The notes under the pieces were generated by a model. The model was given only the letters and a program-made list of their open reading frames with translations. It did not search any database and was not told the origin of the DNA. The position numbers and the translations under genes were made by a program. Source: Nitrososphaeraceae archaeon (GTDB taxonomy: Archaea > Thermoproteota > Nitrososphaeria > Nitrososphaerales > Nitrososphaeraceae). From it: 15,739 nt of DNA. Below are positions 7,236 to 13,794 of this stretch, piece by piece; the stretch's first letter is position 1; each line of letters begins with the position of its first letter. Location of the stretch: contig JAICHH010000024.1 of NCBI GenBank assembly GCA_025922715.1, positions 1 through 15,739 on the forward strand, in the 5' to 3' direction.

Positions 7236-7253
7236 GTTATAGTTAACTATAAC
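7236..7253. promoter_or_regulatory. Perfect 18-bp palindrome, possible operator
   Basis: gttatagttaactataac is identical to its reverse complement over all 18 positions. It is about 300 nt upstream of the molybdenum cofactor operon and just upstream of a possible 31-codon ORF. A half-site-like aactataa also occurs about 50 nt to the left (about 7194-7201). It could be the binding site of a dimeric regulator. Confidence 0.4.
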
Positions 7254-7512
7254 CTTTTTGGTTTTATTAATAGTATTTTTAAAAATAATTAATACAAATT
7301 ATTTGGAACAGAAAAAAGAAGAAAAGAAAGAAGTAGCAGTAATAGTAGTATAAGAAGAAATTAAAATCATTATACAAAAAATAGAGTATGTTCATTAGTA
7401 ATACACAATATATTTCAATCATAATCGAAACAATTGATATATTTACAGATTTATACTATTTGTGGATCCTCTCTCTACCAATTAATTTTAAACCATTAAC
7501 CCATAACTGTAT

Positions 7513-7520
7513 GATATTTA
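7513..7520 (+). promoter_or_regulatory. Candidate TATA box of the molybdenum cofactor operon
   Basis: gatattta is centred about 30 nt before the GTG start of the MOSC gene, the first gene of the operon. No Shine-Dalgarno-like sequence precedes this start, consistent with a leaderless or nearly leaderless operon mRNA. Confidence 0.35.
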
Positions 7521-7546
7521 TTTGATATGATGCTATAAAGCCAATA

Positions 7547-8194
7547 GTGAAACTAGTTTCTGTAAATATAGGATTACCTCGAAGAGTTAAATTCGAAAAT
7601 GAATTTGTCACTACTGGAATTTTCAAAAATCCTGTTGATAAAAGGATAAATTTAAAGAAATTAAATCTTGAAGGTGATAAACAAGCTGATCTAACTGTGC
7701 ATGGTGGTCCAGATAAAGCAGTATATTCTTATCCTTCTGAATATTATGGTTTTTGGAAGGAGAAGTTTCCAGATATACCATTTAACTGGGGCATATTTGG
7801 AGAAAATCTAACTACACTTGGTCTTTTCGAGTCTCAGGTTAACATTGGAGATATGTTTCAAATAGGAACTGCGAAGGTAGTTGCAACCCAGCCACGTATG
7901 CCTTGCTACAAGCTTGGAGTAAAGTTTGGTAGAATGGATATAATAAAAAAATTTTTAGAGAGTGGTAAATCTGGAATTTACTTTAAAGTTGTAAAGGAAG
8001 GTGAAATAGGTACAGATGATTCTATCAATCTAGTTAAAAAAGACAATAACGACGTTACAATAGAAAATATAGTAGAACTTGTTACAAGAGATAAAAATAA
8101 TAAATTACTTATGGAAAAAGTAGTTAAAGTTCAAGACCTCCCACCAGGCTGGAAACATTATTTTCTTGAAAAACTTTCGCATTTAAATAAATAA
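7547..8194 (+). CDS. MOSC-domain protein, YiiM-like
   Basis: This 215-residue soluble protein belongs to the MOSC family (the C-terminal domain of Moco sulfurases and stand-alone relatives). It matches the YiiM-type: LEGDKQADLTVHGGPDKAVY at about 41-60, GIFGENLTT at 82-90, and QPRMPCYKLGVKF at 115-127 containing the conserved Cys120, which is thought to coordinate or interact with the cofactor. Family members bind Moco and reduce N-hydroxylated compounds or handle the Mo sulfido ligand; which applies here is unknown. The start is GTG at 7547, the only start giving the usual N-terminus (MKLVSVNIGLPR). It leads the Moco biosynthesis operon, 24 nt before moaA, suggesting that it is either a Moco-dependent enzyme or a cofactor carrier co-produced with its cofactor. 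Confidence 0.88.
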   Translation: MKLVSVNIGLPRRVKFENEFVTTGIFKNPVDKRINLKKLNLEGDKQADLTVHGGPDKAVYSYPSEYYGFWKEKFPDIPFNWGIFGENLTTLGLFESQVNIGDMFQIGTAKVVATQPRMPCYKLGVKFGRMDIIKKFLESGKSGIYFKVVKEGEIGTDDSINLVKKDNNDVTIENIVELVTRDKNNKLLMEKVVKVQDLPPGWKHYFLEKLSHLNK

Positions 8195-8218
8195 AAAAAT
8201 TGTACATAATGAAAAGAA

Positions 8219-9247
8219 TTGATTCAAAATAATTCTCCTAAACTTTTGAAAGATAGTTTTAATAGAGTAGCAAGAAAATTAAGAATTTCTGTAACTGATA
8301 AGTGTAATATGAAATGTATTTATTGCATGCCTAATGGAAACGTTAAATGGTTCGATAATAAGGAAATCCTTAATTTTCAAGAAATAGTTAGAATAACATC
8401 TATTTTCGCTCAATTAGGAATAACAAAAGTTCGAATTACTGGTGGAGAACCGTTACTTAGACCTTCGTTGGAGAACCTGATTAGGGATTTAACAAAGATA
8501 CAAAATATCAAAACTATCAGTATGACTACTAACGGGATTTTATTGGAAGATAAAATAAATCAATTAAAATCAGCAGGATTGAATGCTCTAAATATTAGTC
8601 TTGATACCTTTAGAGAAGAACGATTTAGAACTTTAAATGGTATTTCTAATTTAAATAAAGTTCTCAACGGTATTCAAAAAGCAAGCGAGTTAGGATTCAA
8701 AATAAAAATTAATACTGTAATAATTAGAGATTGGAACGATGATGAAATAATTAATTTCGTCAAATTTGCCAGAGATACTAAATTAAGTATCCGTTTTATT
8801 GAATTTATGCCTCTTGATGGATCGGGTATTTGGAATTATAATCTTGTTGTTACTAAGCAAGAAATAATAAAAAAAATAAAATCTGATTTTCATAATGTTA
8901 TCTCTTTTGATGAACATAATAATTCCTCTTCTTTTCAATCGGATCCAGCAACTGTCTATAATTTTGATGATGGAAAAGGAAAAATTGGATTTATTTCATC
9001 AATTACAGAACCTTTTTGTTCAAACTGTGACAGGGTGAGATTGACTTCTGATGGTAGATTCCTGACTTGTCTTTTCGAAAAAGAGGGCTATGATTTAAAG
9101 AAAATGATTAGAAATGCAAAGACCGATCAGGAAATTATGGATTATATTTTAAGTAGTCATACAAAGAAACCAGAGGGGATAGTAGAATTAATTAGAATTA
9201 ATGGACTTAGACCAACCTTAAATCTTATGCATACAATAGGTGGTTGA
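8219..9247 (+). CDS. moaA: GTP 3',8-cyclase (radical SAM) MoaA
   Basis: MoaA starts molybdopterin synthesis by converting GTP to 3',8-cyclo-GTP, using S-adenosylmethionine and two [4Fe-4S] clusters in the cytoplasm. The radical SAM motif is CNMKCIYC (Cys29, Cys33, Cys36); GGEPLLR lies at 75-81; the second cluster is bound by Cys267, Cys270 and Cys284 in CSNCDRVRLTSDGRFLTC. The C-terminal Gly-Gly (341-342), conserved in MoaA and needed for activity, is present. Length of 342 residues is normal. The start is TTG at 8219, since no ATG or GTG in frame precedes the family's N-terminal DSFNRVARKLRISVTDKCN block. It is second in the operon; the product passes to the MoaC part of the fusion protein downstream. 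Confidence 0.97.
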   Translation: MIQNNSPKLLKDSFNRVARKLRISVTDKCNMKCIYCMPNGNVKWFDNKEILNFQEIVRITSIFAQLGITKVRITGGEPLLRPSLENLIRDLTKIQNIKTISMTTNGILLEDKINQLKSAGLNALNISLDTFREERFRTLNGISNLNKVLNGIQKASELGFKIKINTVIIRDWNDDEIINFVKFARDTKLSIRFIEFMPLDGSGIWNYNLVVTKQEIIKKIKSDFHNVISFDEHNNSSSFQSDPATVYNFDDGKGKIGFISSITEPFCSNCDRVRLTSDGRFLTCLFEKEGYDLKKMIRNAKTDQEIMDYILSSHTKKPEGIVELIRINGLRPTLNLMHTIGG

Positions 9248-9252
9248 TAACA

Positions 9253-9519
9253 ATGAACTTAACAGAGTATACAACTTTGAAGATAAGGTTATTTGGAATT
9301 TTGAGAGAGAAAATGGATAGCGATAATTTGATTATTTCCATCCATAATACATCAATTTCATTGAAAGAACTTAGGAAATATCTTGAAGAGTTATACCCTT
9401 CTCTCGGTTTGAATGAGATAAATATTGTATTTGCTGTTAATAAAGTAATACGTAACGACTATATGAATGTGAAATCATCAGATGAAATTGCTATTATACC
9501 CCCAATAAGTGGAGGATAA
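9253..9519 (+). CDS. moaD: Molybdopterin synthase small subunit MoaD
   Basis: MoaD is the ubiquitin-like sulfur carrier that, as a C-terminal thiocarboxylate, supplies the dithiolene sulfurs of molybdopterin to MoaE. The protein has about 88 residues: a beta-grasp pattern (TLKIRLFGILREKMD..., ISLKELRKYLEEL, IVFAVNKVIRNDY, DEIAIIPPISGG) ending in the obligatory Gly-Gly. I prefer ATG 9253, because GGTGGT at 9239-9244 gives a good Shine-Dalgarno spacing of about 8 nt; a TTG at 9244 overlapping the moaA stop is the alternative. It is followed at once by moaE. The enzyme that adenylates the C-terminus (MoeB/ThiF type) is not in the window and must be elsewhere. Confidence 0.93.
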   Translation: MNLTEYTTLKIRLFGILREKMDSDNLIISIHNTSISLKELRKYLEELYPSLGLNEINIVFAVNKVIRNDYMNVKSSDEIAIIPPISGG

Positions 9520-9534
9520 TGGTGGGAAAATTAT

Positions 9535-9954
9535 TTGATTTCAACAACAAAAGATACAATTTATCAAACAAAAATATTTGATCAAATTAAAGATGATTCT
9601 TGTGGCGCAATAGTTTCTTTTACAGGACTTGTTAGGGATCATAATTCTAAGGGGAAAGTTGAGGGTATTTTTTATGAGGCATATGATGAAATGGTTGAAG
9701 AAATATTAAGAAACATCGAAAAGGAAGTTTTCAAAAATTGGAATATTAAAAAATTTATTGCAGTACATAGAACTGGATATGTTCAGGTAGGAGAAATAAG
9801 TGTTATAGTTGCAGTTACTTCAGAACATAGAAAAGAGGCATTTGAAGCATGTAGTTATGGAATTGAGAATATTAAAAAAAGGTGTCCTATCTGGAAAAAA
9901 GAAAAAACTCAATTTGGCAATGAATGGATAGAAGGTGTTAAGATAAGTGAATGA
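9535..9954 (+). CDS. moaE: Molybdopterin synthase catalytic subunit MoaE
   Basis: MoaE binds cyclic pyranopterin monophosphate and, with thiocarboxylated MoaD, inserts the two sulfurs to make molybdopterin. The 139 residues show the family signature: CGAIVSFTGLVRDHN (N-terminal), VHRTGYVQVGEISVIVAV, SEHRKEAFEACSYGIENIKK and PIWKKE. Lys114 and Lys121 correspond by spacing to the active-site lysines 119 and 126 of E. coli MoaE; Arg34 and His78-Arg79 are also conserved. The start is TTG at 9535; ATG and GTG codons just upstream are out of frame. GGTGGG at 9521-9526 gives a Shine-Dalgarno-like site about 8 nt before the TTG. Its last codons overlap the next gene by 8 nt, so translation is likely coupled. 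Confidence 0.95.
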   Translation: MISTTKDTIYQTKIFDQIKDDSCGAIVSFTGLVRDHNSKGKVEGIFYEAYDEMVEEILRNIEKEVFKNWNIKKFIAVHRTGYVQVGEISVIVAVTSEHRKEAFEACSYGIENIKKRCPIWKKEKTQFGNEWIEGVKISE

Positions 9955-10894
9955 AACGAATTCTTACAAGGGAATGTTCGATGTATCCATAAAAGGAGAC
10001 ACATTAAGAATTGCTACCGCACAAGCAATAATCAAAGTATCTCCTGATAGTATTGATCTGATTAAAAATAAAATGACACCAAAGGGAGATATTATAGAAG
10101 CAGCAAAACTTTCAGCTGCTCTTGGAGCAAAAAAAACCTGGGAATTAATACCTTATTGCCATTCTATTCCAATAGATCACATTTCTACACTAATATTGTT
10201 ATATGAATCATCAATAAAAATTAAAGTTAGTGTTAAAAGTGTCTGGAAAACAGGAGTTGAAATGGAAGCTTTAACTGGATGTTGTACGGCGGCACTAACC
10301 ATATACGATATGCTCAAACCAATAGACAATCATCTAATAATAGAGTCAATAAAATTGTTAGATAAAACTGGCGGTAAGAGAGATTTTATAGAAAACCTTG
10401 ATAAAAAAATTACTGTTGCTATATTTGTTATAAGTGATTCTACTTTTAATGGAACAAGAATTGACAAGTCGGGAAAAATGATCGTTAATAGATTGAAAAA
10501 TGTTGATATCACTAAGAATATTGAAATTGTAGGTTATGAAATATTACCTGATAGTATAGACAAAATCAAGACATATCTTATTAAATATTCTGATGAAAAA
10601 AAAGTAGATCTAATAATAACTTCAGGAGGTACTGGGTTTAGTAAAAGAGATGTAACTCCAGAGGCAACTAAAATGGTTATTGATAAAGAGGCAAATGGAA
10701 TTTCTGAAGCCATAAGATCATATGGTCAAAGGAGAACACCTTTATCAATGCTTTCAAGGGGAATGTCTGGAACTAGAGGAGAAACCTTAATTGTAAATTT
10801 ACCAGGAAGCACTAAAGCAGTATCAGAATCATTAGATCTACTTTTGCCTAGCATATTCCATATATTTAATATGTTAGGAGGGAAAGGTCATTAA
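9947..10894 (+). CDS. moaCB: MoaC-MoaB fusion (cPMP synthase plus molybdopterin adenylyltransferase)
   Basis: Two Moco enzymes are fused in 315 residues. Residues about 8-148 are MoaC, which converts 3',8-cyclo-GTP to cyclic pyranopterin monophosphate: MFDVSIKGDTLRIATA, PYCHSIP (69-75), TGVEMEALTG (102-111), YDMLK (120-124; Asp121 and Lys124 match E. coli catalytic Asp128 and Lys131) and GGK (142-144). Residues about 154-315 are MoaB/MogA-type, which adenylates molybdopterin before Mo insertion: TSGGTGFSKRDVTPEA (225-240) and NLPGSTKA (284-291). The two steps are not consecutive (MoaD/MoaE act between), so the fusion probably serves co-expression or complex formation. The same architecture is known in some bacteria. 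Start GTG 9947 overlaps the end of moaE, with AAGGTG about 10 nt upstream; the first internal ATG is codon 10. Confidence 0.95.
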   Translation: MNETNSYKGMFDVSIKGDTLRIATAQAIIKVSPDSIDLIKNKMTPKGDIIEAAKLSAALGAKKTWELIPYCHSIPIDHISTLILLYESSIKIKVSVKSVWKTGVEMEALTGCCTAALTIYDMLKPIDNHLIIESIKLLDKTGGKRDFIENLDKKITVAIFVISDSTFNGTRIDKSGKMIVNRLKNVDITKNIEIVGYEILPDSIDKIKTYLIKYSDEKKVDLIITSGGTGFSKRDVTPEATKMVIDKEANGISEAIRSYGQRRTPLSMLSRGMSGTRGETLIVNLPGSTKAVSESLDLLLPSIFHIFNMLGGKGH

Positions 10895-11663
10895 TGACTT
10901 TTTACTAATAGTACTTGCTCCTATCTTCTTTATAATAAGTTTTTTTTATTCTTCTGTAGGATTTGCTGGGGGAAGTAGTTATATAGCTATCTTAGTTCTT
11001 GCCGGAGTCAATTTGTATACAGTTCCACCAATCTCTTTAGCATTAAACATTATTGTATCTTCTGCAGCCTTATTTAATTATATAAAAGCAGGTCATCTAT
11101 CATTAAGATTATCATTCCCTTTATTAATTTCAGTACCTTTTGCATTTATTGGAGGTTCTATAATTCTACCAGAAAAAATGTTAACATTAATTTTTGTCAT
11201 ATCTCTTTTTTCTGCTTCAGCCGCATTGCTATTGTCTGGAAGAAGAAGAATAACATTTCAACACGAAAAGATAAGAAAAATGAATTTGAATTTTGTTAAA
11301 ACTACATTAATAACCACTCCATTAGGTGCTCTTCTTGGTAGTATTTCTGGTCTTGTTGGAATAGGTGGCGGGATATGGCTTTCACCAATATTGATAATGT
11401 CAGGTTTAGCTAATCCCAAACAGGCTGCAGCTTCTGCCAGTTTATTTATACTAACAAATTCTATAAGTGGATTTATTGCTCATACTATAACCAAGAATAT
11501 AGATTTTGATTTGATCATACCATTATCCATTGTTGTTCTGATAGGAGGTTTAATGGGATCTAGACTTGGTGCACTCAAGTTTGATCATCAAAAAATTATA
11601 ATCATAATAGGAATATTAGTTGCATTAGCAGCAATTAATCTTGCTACAAGATTATTCAAATAA
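10890..11663 (+). CDS. TauE/SafE-type membrane permease, start unclear (possible frameshift)
   Basis: This is a multi-pass inner-membrane protein of the TauE/SafE (DUF81) family, usually exporters or importers of sulfite, sulfonates or related organic anions. Two homologous halves are visible: FYSSVGFAGGSSYIAILVLAGV near the N-terminus and SGLVGIGGGIWLSPILIMSG in the middle, with about 7-8 hydrophobic segments. The first half lies upstream of the first usual in-frame start codon (TTG 11013), so a start there would delete it. In frame, only ATT at 10890 is available, 7 nt after the strong GGAGGG at 10877-10882, giving 257 residues, the family's usual length. Alternatively ATG 10894, overlapping the moaCB stop as TAATG, is the ancestral start and one T is missing from the T5 run at 10899-10903. 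Its operon position suggests transport linked to Moco or its enzyme; substrate unknown. Confidence 0.75.
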   Translation: MNDFLLIVLAPIFFIISFFYSSVGFAGGSSYIAILVLAGVNLYTVPPISLALNIIVSSAALFNYIKAGHLSLRLSFPLLISVPFAFIGGSIILPEKMLTLIFVISLFSASAALLLSGRRRITFQHEKIRKMNLNFVKTTLITTPLGALLGSISGLVGIGGGIWLSPILIMSGLANPKQAAASASLFILTNSISGFIAHTITKNIDFDLIIPLSIVVLIGGLMGSRLGALKFDHQKIIIIIGILVALAAINLATRLFK

Positions 11664-11667
11664 TAAA

Positions 11668-12963
11668 TTACAAAAAGTCTATGGGATTGCTAGATGCAAA
11701 AGAAAACCCAGGCAATAAATTTACTTGTACATTATTTTCTTTTTCAATTTTTGTTATTTTTTCAGATACTAGTACATAACCGTTCGCTCTAGTCATAACT
11801 GTCATATTTGAGGTTTCTCCAGTTATTGGTTCCGCCTTAATGCTATTGTTAGTTTTTGAATATGATAAACGGACATACAATATTTTTACAAAGTTTTGAA
11901 ATTTCTTTCTAGCTTTCCAGTTATCAGTAATCTTAGCATTTATAAACACATAATTATTATGTGATAATCCAATTAAAGATCTAATCAATGGTAAAGCCAA
12001 TACAATGAAAGCATTAATAGCTCCTTGAATAGGACCGGGTAATATAATGATAGGTTTAGATTTTACTGCTGCTATTTTAGTTACTCTTCCTCGATCAAGT
12101 TTAATTCCATGAGCAAGAATCCCTGGTTTTCCCATAGAATTAATAGTTTCTGCAATGAGGTCCTTATGTCCAACTGACGACCCTCCTATAGTAAGAACAA
12201 TATCATTTTGAGATAAGGCATTGTTTATCTTACTCTTAATCATTTTCACATTGTCAGATGTTATTCCTAGATCAACAGGTATTCCCCCAGAAGCTTCTAT
12301 TAATGTAGAAATTATTTGACCATTAGTATTGAGAATCTTTCCATAAGCAACCTCATCAATATCATTGGTTAACTCACTTCCAGTTGGAATTATTGCAACT
12401 TTTGGTTTTTTATATACATTTAGTTTTTTAATCTTCATACTATTTAACAAAGATATATCTTGAATTCGTAGTAAGTGTCCTTTTTTAAAAATTAATTTAT
12501 TTTTAGTAATATCCTTTCCTGCAAGTGAAATAAATGATCCTTTTGGAAATTCAGAAAAAATCTTAACTGATCTATCAATTTTATTAAATTGTGAATATTC
12601 GATAGGAACAATTGTATCTGACTTTGGAGGTAAATATCCACCTGTTGGAATTCTGGCAGCTTGTCCGGGTTCCAAAGGTTCACATTTTGTATTTCCAAGT
12701 TTAACCTCGCTTATTACTTTGAGGATGATGGGTTTTAAATTAGAAGCACCTTTTATGTCATCATAAAGAACTGCAAAGCCATCCATGTGTGAAGAATCAT
12801 ACAATGGAATATTGACAGTTGAATTGATAGCATTATATAAAATCCGACCCAGTGACTTGTGATTAGTATTGACTATTTCAATCTTGGGTTGCACAGAAAT
12901 ATTTTTTCTTAATTCGAAAAAGGCAGTTCGGATGGATGAATATGAAGTTGATTCTTTATACAT
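11668..12963 (-). CDS. moeA: Molybdopterin molybdenumtransferase MoeA
   Basis: MoeA inserts molybdate (or tungstate) into adenylated molybdopterin, the final step of basic Moco synthesis. The 431 residues show the four-domain MoeA order: N-terminal SSHMDGFAV (58-65; Asp61 matches the conserved active-site Asp), the beta-domain ARIPTGGYLPPKSDTIVPIE (103-122), the MoaB-like domain with IPTGSEL (192-198), NTNGQ and IGGSSVGHKDL (259-269), LDRGRV (289-294), ILPGPIQGAINAF (307-319), and the C-terminal domain IV to residue 431. In the usual GGVSVG motif the third residue is Ser, and the PGNP-type motif reads PGPI. It is transcribed toward the Moco operon with 4 bp between stop codons. A TATA-like ATTTATAA (about 13003-13010) lies 40-48 nt upstream. 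Archaea often carry two MoeA paralogues; which metal this one handles is not evident. Confidence 0.96.
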   Translation of the reverse strand: MYKESTSYSSIRTAFFELRKNISVQPKIEIVNTNHKSLGRILYNAINSTVNIPLYDSSHMDGFAVLYDDIKGASNLKPIILKVISEVKLGNTKCEPLEPGQAARIPTGGYLPPKSDTIVPIEYSQFNKIDRSVKIFSEFPKGSFISLAGKDITKNKLIFKKGHLLRIQDISLLNSMKIKKLNVYKKPKVAIIPTGSELTNDIDEVAYGKILNTNGQIISTLIEASGGIPVDLGITSDNVKMIKSKINNALSQNDIVLTIGGSSVGHKDLIAETINSMGKPGILAHGIKLDRGRVTKIAAVKSKPIIILPGPIQGAINAFIVLALPLIRSLIGLSHNNYVFINAKITDNWKARKKFQNFVKILYVRLSYSKTNNSIKAEPITGETSNMTVMTRANGYVLVSEKITKIEKENNVQVNLLPGFSFASSNPIDFL

Positions 12964-13269
12964 GAGTAATTCTTAAAATAAAAACTCATAATATGATTCT
13001 TTAATTTATAAAAAATAATTATTGTATTTATAACATGTTATTTATCTAAATGCAAAAATTATAATTATTATCAAATATACATCGATACCATAAAATAGTT
13101 ATTTTAATAAATGTGATATTTAATCCATGACTTTTAAATGACCTTAATTTCTTTTCTATGATATGTTTCATTAATTTGATAGGTAAAAAAATGATTTTAC
13201 GGTTAGATATACTGTGTAAACTAAAATAATTGTAGTACATTTAAATAATAATATTTGTGAAAGTATTTA
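12964..13269. other. Intergenic region between divergent genes
   Basis: It carries the moeA promoter on the minus strand and the promoter of the Met-rich secreted protein on the plus strand. A 64-codon minus-strand frame at 13046-13240 is Ile/Lys/Phe/Asn-rich and looks like chance. No RNA or repeat was recognised. Confidence 0.45.
13238..13247 (+). promoter_or_regulatory. Candidate TATA box of the Met-rich secreted protein
   Basis: catttaaata is centred about 27 nt before ATG 13270, the spacing expected for a leaderless archaeal transcript. Confidence 0.4.
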
Positions 13270-13647
13270 ATGATGAAAACAACAAGGGTTTCATCTATAA
13301 AAATTATATATATAATGTTCTTTGTTGTTTTAGTATTTGTTTCAATCAATTCTTCCTCTATGAAGGTATTTTCTTCGTCTAATAATCTTGCAGCAACTCA
13401 CCAAAATAATAGTGAATCAATAAATAGAAATGATAGTATAATGTTGCCGGGAAAAAATATGACCTTCGGTGTTTCTCTTGATAATGCAAAAATGCATTTA
13501 ATGGAAGCAATAATGGATCTCAAAGAGAACAATATTGATGGAGCATTGATACAATTGAATATAACCAGTGATAATATAAATATGCATGAACAAGAGATGT
13601 CAGATATGATGAATATGATAGATAAGATGGAAGAAGTATATAAATAA
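13270..13647 (+). CDS. Methionine-rich small secreted protein, unknown
   Basis: The ORF encodes 125 residues. Residues about 9-30 (SIKIIYIMFFVVLVFVSINS) form a signal peptide or N-terminal anchor after a basic MMKTTR. A Ser/Asn-rich linker follows (about 31-60), then a helical, Met-rich domain: NAKMHLMEAIMDLKENNIDGALIQLNI, with MHEQEMSDMMNMIDKMEEVYK at the C-terminus. Two His lie next to Met (MHLM, NMHEQEM), so metal or redox binding is conceivable but unproven. The AKMHLMEAI..LK..D..GAL..L pattern recalls short repeats seen in exported thaumarchaeal helical proteins. A second ATG directly follows the first. It lies 147 nt before the membrane molybdoenzyme on the same strand, with separate promoters likely. 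Function unknown. Confidence 0.7.
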   Translation: MMKTTRVSSIKIIYIMFFVVLVFVSINSSSMKVFSSSNNLAATHQNNSESINRNDSIMLPGKNMTFGVSLDNAKMHLMEAIMDLKENNIDGALIQLNITSDNINMHEQEMSDMMNMIDKMEEVYK

Positions 13648-13762
13648 AAAATTAAATGTAATATTTGTCAAACTAATAGGTAATATATTAACTTTTAAAT
13701 AGACTTTATCCACGTTATAATAATACCATTTATTTTTATAATTAATAAATTTGATCTAAAAA

Positions 13763-13772
13763 ACCTTAAATC
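13763..13772 (+). promoter_or_regulatory. Candidate promoter element of the molybdoenzyme gene
   Basis: ccttaaatc-like sequence is centred about 27 nt before GTG 13795. CTTAAA-type boxes are accepted archaeal TATA variants; the match is weak but correctly placed, and no Shine-Dalgarno-like sequence precedes the GTG. Confidence 0.25.
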
Positions 13773-13794
13773 AGCTATTAACTAATAAAGTTCT

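Larger units (their letters stand above)
6298..7546. other. 1.25-kb gene-poor region with coding-like remnants
   Basis: No full gene is supported. Several short protein-like stretches occur on the minus strand, separated by stops and frame changes: a 53-codon open frame at 6739-6900 without a start codon (contains GTRDARLSLQEGINDVASW then a hydrophobic run) and a run ending KAKDFFKTLEMIDNH at about 6510-6610. On the plus strand a cysteine-containing stretch, MECTTCTRPNFSE, at about 6650-6690 ends in a stop. A 5-bp-stem hairpin (gcctg-ctg-caggc) lies at 6752-6764. A possible 31-codon frame from TTG 7258 to 7353 (one TM segment, then a Lys/Glu-rich tail) follows the 18-bp palindrome. The right end holds a purine-rich tract and the MOSC promoter. 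It is probably decayed sequence plus regulatory DNA. Confidence 0.45.

Noticed and set aside
10330..10512. 60-codon minus-strand frame
   Set aside because: Antisense to the MoaC-MoaB junction.
12492..12698. 68-codon minus-strand frame
   Set aside because: Alternative frame within moeA, which is intact throughout.
13046..13240. 64-codon minus-strand frame with a TATA-like sequence at leaderless distance
   Set aside because: Composition is Ile/Lys/Asn/Phe/Tyr as expected from random AT-rich DNA, and the TATA-like string is a common match here. It cannot be excluded fully.
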